Of a stretch of 64,000 nt of DNA, positions 16,536 through 26,910 are shown in pieces. How positions within the stretch are numbered: the first letter of the stretch is position 1; each line of letters opens with the position of its first letter. A model generated the notes under the pieces. That model saw only the letters and a program-made list of their open reading frames with translations, was not told the origin of the DNA and made no database searches. Where the stretch lies: the NCBI RefSeq assembly GCF_021568695.1, contig NZ_JAKGTI010000001.1, positions 1,612,001 to 1,676,000 of the forward strand, read 5' to 3'. The position numbers and the translations under genes are program-made. This DNA comes from Maritalea mediterranea (lineage in GTDB: Bacteria; Pseudomonadota; Alphaproteobacteria; Rhizobiales; Devosiaceae).

Positions 16536-17990
16536 ATGACCTATCAACCCCAAGCCAGCCACTTTGTGAACGGCCAATATGTTGACGATGCGGACGGCGA
16601 TAAGATTGAGGTGATCTATCCGCATACCGGCGAAGTGATCGCCACGCTGCATGCGGCCACACCTGCGATTATCGATGCGGCATTGGACAGCGCCAACGCG
16701 GCGCAAAAGGCATGGGCAGCGCTGTCCGGCACCGAACGCGGCCGCGTTTTGCGCCGTGCGGCCGACCTAATGCGCGACCGCAACCGCGAACTCTCTGAAC
16801 TTGAAACCATGAACACCGGCAAGCCCTTGTCCGAAACCCTGATCGCAGACCCGGCCTCTGGTGCCGACGCACTTGAATATTTCGGCGGTTTGGCGGGCAC
16901 ATTGACCGGCGAGCATATTCCGGTCGCGGGCGGCGATTTTGTCTATACCCGCCGCGAAGCCCTTGGCGTGTGCGTTGGGATCGGCGCCTGGAACTATCCT
17001 ATTCAGATTGCAAGTTGGAAAGCCGCACCAGCGCTGGCCTGTGGTAATGCCCTGGTGTTCAAACCCTCCGAAGTCACGCCCCTCACCGCCCTGAAGCTGG
17101 CCGAAATCTTTAAGGAAGCGGGCGCACCGGACGGCCTGTTTAATGTGGTGCAAGGCGCAGGCCCCGTTGGCGGCGCATTGGTGACCGACCCGCGCGTTGA
17201 TAAAGTCTCCCTCACCGGCTCGGTGCCCACAGGCCGCAAAGTCTATGCCGCCGCCGCAGATGGCATTCGCCATGTCACCATGGAGTTGGGCGGCAAATCG
17301 CCGATTGTGGTGTTTGATGATGCGCATCTGGACAATGCCGTCGCCGCCGCGATCAATGGCAATTTCTATTCCACCGGCCAAATCTGCTCGAACGGTACCC
17401 GCGTTTTTGTGCAAGATGGGCTTTACGACAAGTTCGTCGCGCGGGTGGCCGAGCGGATGGCAGACGCAAAGATTGGCGACCCGATGAACGAGGCCACCAC
17501 CATCGGCCCCATGGTGTCTGCTCGACAGCGCGACATTGTCGAAAATTATATCCGCATTGGGCAGAACGAAGGCGCCCGTCTTGTTAAAGGCGGCAAGGTG
17601 ATTGAGGGCAATGGGTTCTATATTGAGCCGACCCTGTTTGCTGACGTTACCGACGAGATGACCATCGCCCGCGAAGAAATCTTCGGCCCGGTCATGTCCG
17701 TGTTGCGGTTTAGCGATGAGGATGAAGCGATCCGGCGCGCCAATGCCACCGAGTTTGGTCTGGCCGCAGGCGTCTTCACCGCTGACCTCACCCGCGCCCA
17801 TCGCGTGGCCGCGGCGTTTGAAGCCGGCACCTGCTATATCAACGCCTATAATTTGACACCGGTGGAAGCGCCCTTTGGCGGCATGAAAGTCTCAGGCGTT
17901 GGTCGCGAAAATTCAAAGGCTGCCATTGAACATTACAGCCAACTCAAAACTGTTTATGTCGGGATGAACGACGTGGAAGCCCCGTTTTAA
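16536..17990 (+). CDS. betB: Betaine aldehyde dehydrogenase
   Basis: NAD(P)-dependent aldehyde dehydrogenase that oxidises betaine aldehyde to glycine betaine, 484 residues, normal for BetB. The catalytic Glu lies in TMELGGKSP and the catalytic Cys in [14 protein letters not shown]; the cofactor region [20 protein letters not shown] is typical of BetB. The ATG at 16536 is preferred to an upstream TTG because AGGAG precedes it and it lies just after the betI stop. Followed by betA after 10 bases. Confidence 0.94.
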   Translation: MTYQPQASHFVNGQYVDDADGDKIEVIYPHTGEVIATLHAATPAIIDAALDSANAAQKAWAALSGTERGRVLRRAADLMRDRNRELSELETMNTGKPLSETLIADPASGADALEYFGGLAGTLTGEHIPVAGGDFVYTRREALGVCVGIGAWNYPIQIASWKAAPALACGNALVFKPSEVTPLTALKLAEIFKEAGAPDGLFNVVQGAGPVGGALVTDPRVDKVSLTGSVPTGRKVYAAAADGIRHVTMELGGKSPIVVFDDAHLDNAVAAAINGNFYSTGQICSNGTRVFVQDGLYDKFVARVAERMADAKIGDPMNEATTIGPMVSARQRDIVENYIRIGQNEGARLVKGGKVIEGNGFYIEPTLFADVTDEMTIAREEIFGPVMSVLRFSDEDEAIRRANATEFGLAAGVFTADLTRAHRVAAAFEAGTCYINAYNLTPVEAPFGGMKVSGVGRENSKAAIEHYSQLKTVYVGMNDVEAPF

Positions 17991-18000
17991 GGATTTAGTT

Positions 18001-19659
18001 GTGCACGCAGAATATGTGATCATCGGCGCTGGCTCCGCAGGCTGCGCCATTGCCTATCGCCTCGCAGAAGCGGGCAAAAAAGTCATTGTCGTGGAATATG
18101 GCGGCACCGACGCCGGACCCTTTATCCAAATGCCGGGCGCCCTCTCCTACCCCATGAATATGAAGCGTTATGATTGGGGTTATGAGAGCGAGCCGGAGCC
18201 GCATCTGGGCGGCCGTCGCCTGGTTACCCCGCGCGGCAAGGTGTTGGGCGGCTCCTCTTCGATCAACGGCATGGTTTATGTGCGCGGCCACGCGCGCGAC
18301 TTTGATCACTGGGCCGAAATGGGCGCGCAAGGCTGGGCTTATGCCGATGTGTTGCCCTATTATAAGCGCATGGAAAATTGGGACGATGGCGGCCATGGCG
18401 GCGACCCCTCCTGGCGCGGCAAGAACGGACCTTTGCACGTCTCCCGTGGCAAGCGCGACAACCCGCTGGTGCAAGCCTTTGTGAAAGCAGGCGCCCAAGC
18501 CGGTTACCAGACAACAGATGATTATAACGGCGAAAAGCAGGAAGGCTTTGGCCCTTATGATGCGACCATTCACAAGGGTGAACGCTGGTCGGCCTATAAG
18601 GCCTATCTCAAACCGGCGCTGAAAACCGGCAATGTCTCAGTCGTGCGCGGGCTGGCCCGCAAGATCGTCATTGAAGATGGTCGCGCCACCGGTGTTGAAG
18701 TTGAACATGGCGGCCAAACAGAAGTGATCAGTGCCGAGGCGGAAGTGATCGTTGCCGCCTCGTCTATCAACTCGCCTAAACTGCTGATGTTGTCGGGCAT
18801 TGGCCCAGCCGCGCACCTGCGCGATCACAATATCGATGTAATCGCCGACCGCCCGGGCGTGGGCCAAAACCTGCAAGACCATCTGGAGCTTTATATCCAA
18901 CAGGCCGCCATCAGGCCGGTGTCACTGTTTAAATATTGGAATCTGTTGGGCAAAGCCTTTGTCGGCGCCCAGTGGCTGTTCACCCGCAAGGGCGTGGGCG
19001 CTTCCAACCAGTTTGAAAGCGCCGCCTTTATCCGCTCCAAACCGGGCGTTGAATATCCCGACATTCAATACCACTTCCTGCCGATCGCCGTGCGCTATGA
19101 CGGCCAAGCCGCCGCCGAAGGCCATGGCTTTCAAGCGCATGTGGGGCCCATGCGGTCAAAATCCCGCGGCAGTGTCACGCTGAACTCGGCCGACCCTGCC
19201 GCCGACCCCAAAATTCAGTTCAACTACATGTCGCACCCGGAAGATTGGGAAGATTTCCGCACCTGCATCCGCCTGACCCGCGAAATCTTCGCCCAAGACG
19301 CCTTCACCCCCTATCGCGGCCACGAAATCCAACCCGGAGAACACGTACAAAGCGACGAAGAGCTCAACGCCTTCATCCGCGACCATGCCGAAAGTGCCTA
19401 CCACCCCTGCGGCACCTGCCGCATGGGCAAAGCCGACGACCCAAACGCCGTCGTCGACCCAGAATGCCGCGTCATCGGCATAGACGCCCTGCGCGTCGCC
19501 GACAGCTCCATCTTCCCCCGCATCACCAACGGCAACCTCAATGCGCCCTCCATCATGACCGGCGAAAAAGCATCAGATCATATTCTGGGCAAAGCACCTT
19601 TGCCGCGGGAAAATGTAGGGCCATGGATAGCACCGGATTGGCGGAAGACGCAGCGGTAG
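18001..19659 (+). CDS. betA: Choline dehydrogenase (GMC oxidoreductase)
   Basis: FAD-dependent GMC oxidoreductase that oxidises choline to betaine aldehyde, 552 residues, standard for BetA. The FAD Rossmann motif is [20 protein letters not shown], the GMC signature [15 protein letters not shown] follows near residue 83, and [10 protein letters not shown] with DNSS-like [17 protein letters not shown] lies near the C-terminus. It uses a GTG start at 18001, ten bases after betB. Last gene of betIBA; together with choXWV it makes a complete choline-to-betaine osmoprotection route. Confidence 0.94.
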   Translation: MHAEYVIIGAGSAGCAIAYRLAEAGKKVIVVEYGGTDAGPFIQMPGALSYPMNMKRYDWGYESEPEPHLGGRRLVTPRGKVLGGSSSINGMVYVRGHARDFDHWAEMGAQGWAYADVLPYYKRMENWDDGGHGGDPSWRGKNGPLHVSRGKRDNPLVQAFVKAGAQAGYQTTDDYNGEKQEGFGPYDATIHKGERWSAYKAYLKPALKTGNVSVVRGLARKIVIEDGRATGVEVEHGGQTEVISAEAEVIVAASSINSPKLLMLSGIGPAAHLRDHNIDVIADRPGVGQNLQDHLELYIQQAAIRPVSLFKYWNLLGKAFVGAQWLFTRKGVGASNQFESAAFIRSKPGVEYPDIQYHFLPIAVRYDGQAAAEGHGFQAHVGPMRSKSRGSVTLNSADPAADPKIQFNYMSHPEDWEDFRTCIRLTREIFAQDAFTPYRGHEIQPGEHVQSDEELNAFIRDHAESAYHPCGTCRMGKADDPNAVVDPECRVIGIDALRVADSSIFPRITNGNLNAPSIMTGEKASDHILGKAPLPRENVGPWIAPDWRKTQR

Positions 19660-20269
19660 GCGGGAGCTGGTGGCGGGTTGTTCGTTGGCAACCACTTTTT
19701 GGGTTGGTGTGGAATGCCGTTCGGTAGATATCTTGGCACACCTCCAATATCCCTGAGCCACGAAGGAACAGATATTCACAGCTTGTTCTTGATCTAAAGA
19801 TCGTCGATCGTTCCCATGATGAAGATAAAGAACCTTCTTAACAAAGCATGCCGGCAAACGAAAAAACTAAAGAGAAAGAGATTTAGCAAATACTTATATA
19901 GCCTGTCCCACCCACAAAAACAGTGGGACAGCACCCAAATTCAGTGGGACAACATCACTTAAGTTATTGAAAATATTGACATAAAAAAATATGTCATTTT
20001 TTCACATCGGAAAATCCAATAAGTTATTGATAAACCTACGGCTTTCTCCCTTTGCATGGGGGTGCGTAGCGTGTGAAGGGATATTGAGGACGGCATCCGA
20101 TTTGGTCCAAAATAGGAATAAGAGTAAGATGTTGGTTTAATTGGAAGTTTAGGCCGCAAGAGAGCCCGAGTGGCGATTGAGCGGCCCTTCTCCTCCCTGC
20201 TTCCCCGCTTTTCCTGAGCGCTTTCCAGGGATTTGCGTGGATTTTTTCCTGAAAGCAGAGGAGGCAGTC
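19660..20269. other. Long non-coding interval with short repeats upstream of an integrase remnant
   Basis: No credible gene is seen. An inverted repeat TGTCCCAC (19904-19911) / GTGGGACA (19923-19930) is followed by a second copy of CAGTGGGACA (19942-19951, first at 19921). A second hairpin TGACATA / TATGTCA (19977-19983, 19990-19996) precedes six T. AAGTTATTGA occurs at 19961 and 20021. The region is AT-rich and leads into the integrase gene, so recombinase-binding or attachment sites are plausible but unproven. Confidence 0.5.
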
Positions 20270-21540
20270 ATGCCAAAACTAAAAGTGGTACCCACTAGCC
20301 AAAAACACCCAGTAGATAGTTCCAAACCTGACAGCGTTGTTTGGGATGATATGATCCCTCAATTGGGTCTACGTATCCGCAGCGAAAAACAAACGTGGAT
20401 TGTCCAAACCAGAATAAATGGCAAATCCATAAGACGAAGTCTTGGTGGAGTTGACGGCATAGGATTGGCACAAGCACGTATCTTGGCCGAGGCCTGTTTA
20501 GATGGATTGCAGCTTGAGCATCCAAAGCTATCGGCTCACACATCAATCAAACAATTTACGCCCTTGTATTTTGCACAGTGTAAAAGCGGATGGAAGCCCG
20601 CTACACGAGGCGGACATCTGTCGAATCTAAAAAATCAGATTTTGCCCATATTGGGTGATCGAAAGGTGAGCCAGATTGAACGTTACGATGTGGTGACCTG
20701 GTACAACCAGTTGGGCGGATCAGCAGGAACAAAAAACCGTGCCCTAGCTGTACTATCCGACCTGATGAACCATGCCGAGATTGTCGGTCTACGTCTCCCC
20801 AGCAGCAATCCATGTAAGGGGCTAAGGCGGCATAAATCTGAGTTTGTCGCAGAGTATTTGGACCCAGATGGCTACGCCAAACTTGAGCAATCCCTTCAAA
20901 TTGGGATCAGGAATATTCAATCGAATTAGCGTTTATCAGGTTTGTTGCGCAGACAGGGTGTAGAAGAGGTGAAGCAGAAGCTGCCTGTTGGCACCAGCTG
21001 GAACAAAACCGCATCATACTGCCTGATTCAAAAAATGGCCCCAAATTTATCTGGCTGGGTAAACCCACCATCAAATTGTTGGCCTCACTGCCTCGAAACA
21101 ATGATCACATCTTTGTCGGCGAAGTCCCTACTCGTTTCGCCAATCGGGTGAATCAGATTTGGCAAAAGGGTCGCACGGATTTGGGACTACCAAGTTTCAG
21201 AATTCACGATTTGCGCCACAGTTTCGCGTCCACTGCTGTCAATATGGATGTTGATCTGACAATCATTGGCGGCTTGCTTGGCCACGCCGATCAAGACACC
21301 ACTGCCGGTTACGCTCACTTAAACGAGAAGAGTGTTTCGAACGCTAGCAAGCGGGTGGGTGCGCACTTTGAAAAGACATTTTCGGCGAAATCTGTTTCGA
21401 GGCAGCCAATCCTGCATGGCAAGTCAATATTCAAGCGCTTCAGCAATTCAAAACTCTCTCTTTCTGCATTTTGTAAAAACGAACAGCTAGATCAAAAGCA
21501 GTTCAGGAAAGAACTCATCGAGTGGCGGCGGGCCTTATAG
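20270..21540 (+). pseudogene. Tyrosine recombinase/integrase with a single-base frameshift
   Basis: Phage/integrative-element integrase broken into two frames. The first frame (ATG 20270, AGAGGAGG just upstream) encodes an arm-binding domain of the DUF4102 type and a SAM-like core-binding domain, then stops at 20929. The second frame continues the same protein without a gap: ELAFIRFVAQTGCRRGEAEA holds the first catalytic Arg, HDLRHSFAS the His-x-x-Arg box, and LLGHADQDTTAGYAHL the final His and Tyr. Alignment of the frames places a one-base loss at about 20903-20905 in a GGG run. It may be inactive, or the base may be a sequencing error. All catalytic residues survive. Confidence 0.85.
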
Positions 21541-21554
21541 GAAGGAGCGACAAA

Positions 21555-21707
21555 ATGAAAACGCTAACGCTACTTACACCTCTGCTTTTATCTGGTTTAA
21601 AGCTACAAGATAAGGAATACACCCTTTATGATGCCCAATGCGAAGGCTTGGCCTTACGCGTTCAGCCATCTGGGTCATTCTCATGTGCATCGGCCCGCAT
21701 TTTCTAG
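21555..21707 (+). pseudogene. 5' remnant of a second integrase gene
   Basis: A 50-codon open frame with AAGGAGC upstream starts 15 bases after the first integrase. LKLQDKEYTLYDAQCEGLALRVQPSG is the opening of a DUF4102 arm-binding domain of tyrosine recombinases, but the match stops at about 21675 and the frame ends soon after. The rest of the gene is missing, and the polysaccharide operon begins about 15 bases later. Two tandem integrases followed by a truncation mark this as a rearrangement boundary. Confidence 0.7.
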
Positions 21708-21720
21708 ACACCCCGCGGGT

Positions 21721-22692
21721 TTAGTTTTTGCAGGCTTTCAAATTCTCCAAGTACCAAGCGTATGTCTGCTCGATACCTTCTACCAAGCCTATTTTGGGGG
21801 ACCAACCTAAAGTGTTTAGACGAGTTGTATCAGTAAGCTTCCGTATGGTTCCGTCCGGCTTGTTATGATCGGTCGCAATCTTACCACTAAATCCAACAAT
21901 ATCTGCGATTATATTCCCTAGTTCAATGATTGCAACATCCTTGCCCGTGCCAATATTTATATGACTCAACATCGGGCTGGTTTGCTCCTCATATTTCAGT
22001 TTTGGTAAATCTAAAATGAAAAGTGAAGCGTCTGCCATGTCGTCTACATGAAGAAATTCCCGTCTTGGCTTTCCAGTTCCCCAAATTTCAACTTTCTTTG
22101 CTCCAGATCGTACAGCTTCATGAAATCGACGAATCAAAGCGGGCACAACATGACTATTACTCTCATGGAAGTTATCGTATGGACCGTAAAGGTTTGTGGG
22201 CATAACCGATCGAAAGTCAACACCATGTTGGCGATTATAGCTCTCGCAAAGTTTGATCCCCGCAATTTTTGCAACCGCGTAAGGTTCGTTTGTGGGTTCT
22301 AGCGGCCCCGTCAGCAGTGCACTTTCTTGCATCGGCTGGCTACCATCTCGTGGATAGATGCATGTTGAACCGAGTTGCAATAATTTTTTCACCCCCGCCT
22401 CAAAGGCCTGATGAATTACATTACATTCAATCATGAGATTATTGTAAATGAACTCTGCAGGATAGGTGTTATTCGCATGGATACCGCCGACTTTGGCAGC
22501 AGCCAAAATGACCACATCAGGCTGCTCCTCCTGCATAAAAGCCCTAACAGCTGACTGCTCCAAAAGGTCGAGTTCATCATGCGTGCGAGTAATCAACTCA
22601 ATTTGCACTCCGGCGGTTTGCCGAGCTAAGAGCTTGCGCGTGATGGCACGACCGACCATCCCTCGATGACCTGCCACATAAACTTTCAGCAC
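21721..22692 (-). CDS. fcl: GDP-L-fucose synthase
   Basis: NADPH-dependent 3,5-epimerase/4-reductase that makes GDP-L-fucose from GDP-4-keto-6-deoxymannose, 323 residues, the standard length. The SDR cofactor motif is [12 protein letters not shown], and [18 protein letters not shown] contains the catalytic Tyr-x3-Lys. [20 protein letters not shown] is the Fcl substrate signature. Last gene of the polysaccharide operon, 6 bases after gmd, in AT-rich DNA. GDP-mannose for the pathway would come from manC at 38.4 kb. Confidence 0.95.
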   Translation of the reverse strand: MLKVYVAGHRGMVGRAITRKLLARQTAGVQIELITRTHDELDLLEQSAVRAFMQEEQPDVVILAAAKVGGIHANNTYPAEFIYNNLMIECNVIHQAFEAGVKKLLQLGSTCIYPRDGSQPMQESALLTGPLEPTNEPYAVAKIAGIKLCESYNRQHGVDFRSVMPTNLYGPYDNFHESNSHVVPALIRRFHEAVRSGAKKVEIWGTGKPRREFLHVDDMADASLFILDLPKLKYEEQTSPMLSHINIGTGKDVAIIELGNIIADIVGFSGKIATDHNKPDGTIRKLTDTTRLNTLGWSPKIGLVEGIEQTYAWYLENLKACKN

Positions 22693-22698
22693 TTTACA

Positions 22699-23817
22699 CT
22701 AACCTTCTAAAGACACTGGAATATCAAGGCCATATTTTTTCAATAAAGCGTAACGCTTTGCGCTTTTTAGATCCTCCGAAACCATCTCGCTGCACATCTC
22801 TTGTGCTGTGATTTGTGGCTTCCAACCTAATTCTTTGTGGGCAAGAGTTGCATCTCCTAGGAGGGTGTCAACCTCAGCGGGACGAAAATATCTTGGATCT
22901 ACACGCAGCACTACATCACCACTTTTTAGGGCGGGAGCGCTGTCACCTTCTACCGTTGCCACAATAGCAATTTCATCAACGCCACTTCCTGAAAACTCTA
23001 ATGTAACGCCCAGCTCCTTTGCCGCCCAAATGACAAATTGACGAACCGAGAATTGTTGTCCTGTCGCAATTACGTAGTCTTTAGGAATATCTTTTTGAAG
23101 CATCATCCACTGCATACGCACATAATCTTTGGCATGCCCCCAATCGCGTTTTGCATTCAGGTTTCCTATAAAAAGGCATGACTCCAACCCCTGGGAAATG
23201 TTGGCCAACCCTCTCGTAATTTTTCGTGTAACAAAGGTTTCGCCACGACGTGAACTCTCATGATTGAAAAGCAAACCATTGCACGCATACAATCCGTAAG
23301 CTTCTCGATAATTCACTGTGATCCAGTAAGAATACAATTTTGCAACAGCATATGGCGAACGAGGATAGAACGGCGTATTTTCGTTTTGGGGGGACTCTTG
23401 TACAAGACCAAAAAGTTCCGAAGTGGAGGCTTGATAGAACTTCGTACTATCCTCCATTCCCAAGAAGCGAATTGCCTCCAGTAGACGCAATGTACCAATG
23501 GCGTCGACATCAGCAGTGTATTCAGGGACCTCAAAGCTCACAGCTACATGGGATTGTGCTCCAAGGTTGTAAACTTCGTCGGGGTTTACCTCCGAAATTA
23601 TCCGTGTCAGATTCGATGTATCTGTGAGATCTCCATAGTGCAATTTAAATCTGGCGGAATCAGTCTGCGGATTTTGGTAGATGTGATCAACTCTGTTGGT
23701 GTTAAAAAGCGAAGAACGTCTCTTAATACCGTGTACTTCATATCCTTTTTCCAATAGTAATTCAGCGAGGTATGAACCATCTTGTCCAGTGACCCCGGTT
23801 ATTAGCGCTTTCTTCAT
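22699..23817 (-). CDS. gmd: GDP-mannose 4,6-dehydratase
   Basis: Extended SDR enzyme that converts GDP-D-mannose to GDP-4-dehydro-6-deoxy-D-mannose, 372 residues. [20 protein letters not shown] with HGIKRRSS is the Gmd cofactor site; [20 protein letters not shown] has the catalytic Tyr-x3-Lys, and [16 protein letters not shown] follows as expected. The ATG at 23817 matches the conserved N-terminus [13 protein letters not shown]; an upstream start at 23844 adds nine residues that overlap the previous gene. Paired with fcl for GDP-fucose. Confidence 0.95.
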   Translation of the reverse strand: MKKALITGVTGQDGSYLAELLLEKGYEVHGIKRRSSLFNTNRVDHIYQNPQTDSARFKLHYGDLTDTSNLTRIISEVNPDEVYNLGAQSHVAVSFEVPEYTADVDAIGTLRLLEAIRFLGMEDSTKFYQASTSELFGLVQESPQNENTPFYPRSPYAVAKLYSYWITVNYREAYGLYACNGLLFNHESSRRGETFVTRKITRGLANISQGLESCLFIGNLNAKRDWGHAKDYVRMQWMMLQKDIPKDYVIATGQQFSVRQFVIWAAKELGVTLEFSGSGVDEIAIVATVEGDSAPALKSGDVVLRVDPRYFRPAEVDTLLGDATLAHKELGWKPQITAQEMCSEMVSEDLKSAKRYALLKKYGLDIPVSLEG

Positions 23818-23840
23818 ACCCAATTTCTTCACATCCCAAT

Positions 23841-24596
23841 TCAAATGAACTGTTGCAATTTACGTAGCTTTTTTAAGAGCAGACCACTTAATGGCAACCC
23901 ATGTTTATTTGATATTTCAAAATCCTCACTTAGTTTAATTAATTCGGTATAGAATGCCCTCGTACTAGTACCACCTAAACTCATATGAATAGTCTCAGTT
24001 GGTAAATACTTAAATTTTAGGCCCGTTAAATTAAATAGACGAAGCATAAAATCAAAATCTCCCGATATTCTATAATTAGAATTATAAAAACCAACTCTAT
24101 CAAAAATACTCCGTTTTATAAATAATGTTGGATGAGGTGGAACCCACCCCATTCTTAACAACCGCGGATGAAATTCTTCACTTTTCCATTTTCTTACAAC
24201 TTTGAATGATCCATCTTCGAGGAAAACTCCTAAAGATAAATCTGAATAAACTACGTCAATATCAGAACTGCGAAATAATGTCATAACGTCTTCAACAACG
24301 TTTGAGTATGCGAACACATCGTCAGAATGCAAAAGACCAATAACATCCCCCCTACAACGTACAATTGCGTTGTTTATCCCTTCGTATATGCCTTTGTCGG
24401 GCATTCGTTCATAGCTGACATTCGGATGTAATTTTTCTGCAATTACCGTTTCTGTATTGTCCACAGAGCCTCCATCCTGAATCACATGCTCAATGCGATT
24501 GTGACTTTGATCTTCTACCGAGCTCATGCAACGCGCTATTACGCTCTGGCAGTTTAGCGTCGAAGTAACTATTGACACATCAAATTTCCGTTTCAT
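23841..24596 (-). CDS. Glycosyltransferase family 2
   Basis: Cytosolic-face GT-A glycosyltransferase, 251 residues. The opening [22 protein letters not shown] and [10 protein letters not shown] are the family 2 nucleotide-sugar motifs; [11 protein letters not shown] carries the metal-binding Asp-Asp. It resembles WcaA/WcaE-type transferases of extracellular polysaccharide clusters. The ATG overlaps the wzy-like gene's stop by four bases. Donor and acceptor sugars cannot be told; fucose is available from the two following genes. Confidence 0.88.
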   Translation of the reverse strand: MKRKFDVSIVTSTLNCQSVIARCMSSVEDQSHNRIEHVIQDGGSVDNTETVIAEKLHPNVSYERMPDKGIYEGINNAIVRCRGDVIGLLHSDDVFAYSNVVEDVMTLFRSSDIDVVYSDLSLGVFLEDGSFKVVRKWKSEEFHPRLLRMGWVPPHPTLFIKRSIFDRVGFYNSNYRISGDFDFMLRLFNLTGLKFKYLPTETIHMSLGGTSTRAFYTELIKLSEDFEISNKHGLPLSGLLLKKLRKLQQFI

Positions 24597-25720
24597 TTAC
24601 ATTGCCTATCTGTCAGATAGTTATCCGCCCAAAGGAATGCCAATGCACTCCACTGGATCGAAAACCAAAGCTGCGGAGATACTGTGCAAAGAACTAAAAA
24701 AATCAAGAAAATACGAATATTTATTCCAAAGAATACCAAGAACATTACTAACCCCAATACTCCTATTTGCATCGCAATCCCGTAAATCGGTATAAAAGCA
24801 TATACTTGCCCAAAATCGAAACCTGTTATAAATCCAAACACATTAGAAATATTTACCTGTGGAAAATAAAATCTCTCAAATATCGAACGGAGGAAAAACA
24901 ATCCTCCGAACTCACTGGCGATAAACTTGCTCACAAGAGGGAAGCAAAATAGGCACAAAAACGCGACGACTAAAGCCGGTCTTGGCGCCCGTATTAAGAA
25001 CACCAGTAATATGAACAGTGCTGGGCCAGTAGCTGACCGTGTGGTAAAAAATGTAAATACAATGCAACCAATGGCTAAAGCCATCTTTTTTAGAGAAAAG
25101 GAATTCAACCAGATTGCAGTGATCGTCGAGACCAACATTGATAGATGGGAGGGCTCATAAAAGAACCCAGAATTGCGGTAGCCAAATTGATCCCTAACAA
25201 GAAAATTAGGACTGGCGCCTTTGATAGGAAACACAAGTTCTGTTATGAACGGTTTCGATAATAACATAATCATTATACCCATTAATATCTGGGTAAATAT
25301 AAGTAAAAATAACACTCGACTGATTAATAAATTGAATCTACTTTTACCAATAAACCTAAGTCCATGTGTGATAAAAGTCAGCGTCACAATGTTAAAAATA
25401 AACTTTATATAAGCCGTAAACCTTACTGTCCCACCAAAATCATAAGTACCAATTGAAAGTGTCTCTCTGTATTTCGCGAGCGCAACAGGGCCGATGATAT
25501 ATCCACTTTGACTCATTAGTAGCTGAATGAGCGGAATGCAGGCAATAAGCGAAATAATAGCAAGCTTAGCCCACACTTCCCTATTAGCTAATTTCGTTGA
25601 AAAAAAAGCTACAAAGGCAAGATTTACCAAATGAAATACCCCCCCCCCCACTATTGCAGGGAAAGAATGAACAAGTAGCATATTTTCCAACTTAACGCGC
25701 TTCAAAGCGAAAATTCTCAT
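24593..25720 (-). CDS. Wzy-like polysaccharide polymerase (multi-pass membrane protein)
   Basis: Inner-membrane protein of 375 residues with about ten hydrophobic helices and a large periplasmic-type loop near the middle (FPIKGASPNFLVRDQFGYRN), the general form of O-antigen/EPS polymerases. Sequence similarity in that group is low, so the call rests on topology, size and its place directly next to a Wzx-like gene. Four-base overlaps on both sides. Notable: codons 24-28 contain an 11-base G run on the coding strand (V-G-G-G-V), a potential phase-variation switch. It is intact in this sequence. Confidence 0.65.
   Translation of the reverse strand: MRIFALKRVKLENMLLVHSFPAIVGGGVFHLVNLAFVAFFSTKLANREVWAKLAIISLIACIPLIQLLMSQSGYIIGPVALAKYRETLSIGTYDFGGTVRFTAYIKFIFNIVTLTFITHGLRFIGKSRFNLLISRVLFLLIFTQILMGIMIMLLSKPFITELVFPIKGASPNFLVRDQFGYRNSGFFYEPSHLSMLVSTITAIWLNSFSLKKMALAIGCIVFTFFTTRSATGPALFILLVFLIRAPRPALVVAFLCLFCFPLVSKFIASEFGGLFFLRSIFERFYFPQVNISNVFGFITGFDFGQVYAFIPIYGIAMQIGVLGLVMFLVFFGINIRIFLIFLVLCTVSPQLWFSIQWSALAFLWADNYLTDRQCK
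25639..25649 (-). repeat. Homopolymeric G11 tract inside the wzy-like gene
   Basis: Eleven consecutive C on the plus strand are eleven G in the coding strand, spanning codons 24-28 of a 375-codon gene. Loss or gain of one base would shift the frame near the N-terminus. Long G tracts are rare in AT-rich DNA like this and are classic slipped-strand contingency loci in surface-polysaccharide genes. Confidence 0.85.
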
Positions 25721-26910
25721 GGCTTTATTTGGTCTACTTTTCGGTTATTCACTTTTCCAATGTTACTAAAAAGGAAAATAATGTTTAGCGCATTCAATAG
25801 GAACATCGCTTCTGCGGGTAATTTGGTCACAGATACCAGAACTAATATAATCAAATGTATAGCCAGAAACTCCACCACATATTTCGAAATATTCGAAATT
25901 GTCCCGATTTGAAAGCTAATCTCTAGTTGAGGCCCAAATATAATAAAAGAAGCTGAACTCAGCAAAATAGAGAACAAAATCGACAACGAAAAAGCAAAAT
26001 AATCGAAGTAATAAATATAAACAAAAATAATTATTGATCCAAAAATCGCAAACAATGCTGAAACTATCTTCAGATAACGAACTTCCGTTTTAACTTTGAT
26101 CCATTTTTCTTCTGAATGGACGCTCTCACTAATCTGTCTCTGTGCATACATCAGATAAACTAAAAATGGCATTAACACCAAAGACTTAAGCTGATGTGAA
26201 ATTTTCACATCTGCAGCTACGTTACCTCCAAATAAGACATTAGCTACAATGACATCGGTACTGACATGGTACAATTCAAAACCCGCACAAAAAAGTGCTG
26301 GTAACCCATAAATATTTGGAAGCGCAGAACACCGTACAGTAAATCGCAATGGATACGGGCTTAATATTACAAAGGTTACTGCTGTTACGAATACAATTAC
26401 ACCCATTACTAGTAGCAACTTATCCGAATCGATATTAATTTTCGTTTGCGTTAATATGAAACATACAAGTATAAAACCTGCAGGACGAATTATCTGTGCC
26501 TCCAAATTTCCCAATACAAATCTTCCTTCCGCTCTATACAAGGCTGAGAAAATACTGAGCATTACAACGCTACTTCCGATGAGCAGTATGAGAGAGATAC
26601 GGAACTGCAAAAATATAAGAAGTATCGCTAGGGAACACCCGATAGCAAATGAACTAAAATATGTATTTACAATATTCATAATTGATGGAGTTACTTCGCC
26701 ACCTTGAATGGCAACTTTCCTGACAAGTTCACGAACAATTACGCCCGTCAGCGGAAAAACCAGCAAATTTACGATAGATAGCAGCCCAATATATTCGCCA
26801 AACTCTCTCTTCCCAAACCATAGAACGAGCAAGATAGTGGATGCGAAGCTTAAAGTGATGGCGGACACCTTTATTGTAGCCATCATCAATACATTTTTGA
26901 CGAACATCAA
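25717..26910 (-). CDS. Wzx-like polysaccharide flippase (MOP superfamily)
   Basis: Inner-membrane protein of 397 residues with about twelve hydrophobic helices and few charged segments, matching the MATE/MOP flippases that move lipid-linked repeat units across the membrane. The N-terminal pattern (LLVLWFGKREFGEYIGLLSIVN) resembles the FGxxxFGxy start of this superfamily. It overlaps both neighbours by four bases. Assignment is by topology and context; specific identity is uncertain. Confidence 0.7.
   Translation of the reverse strand: MMFVKNVLMMATIKVSAITLSFASTILLVLWFGKREFGEYIGLLSIVNLLVFPLTGVIVRELVRKVAIQGGEVTPSIMNIVNTYFSSFAIGCSLAILLIFLQFRISLILLIGSSVVMLSIFSALYRAEGRFVLGNLEAQIIRPAGFILVCFILTQTKINIDSDKLLLVMGVIVFVTAVTFVILSPYPLRFTVRCSALPNIYGLPALFCAGFELYHVSTDVIVANVLFGGNVAADVKISHQLKSLVLMPFLVYLMYAQRQISESVHSEEKWIKVKTEVRYLKIVSALFAIFGSIIIFVYIYYFDYFAFSLSILFSILLSSASFIIFGPQLEISFQIGTISNISKYVVEFLAIHLIILVLVSVTKLPAEAMFLLNALNIIFLFSNIGKVNNRKVDQIKP

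Noticed and set aside
16767-17801. 344-codon frame antisense to betB
   Set aside because: It mirrors betB, rich in His/Gly/Arg as expected for the complement of GC-rich coding DNA; no domain recognised.
21628-21810. Frame overlapping the integrase remnant and fcl end
   Set aside because: It crosses the convergent junction and reads the remnant out of frame; no domain match.
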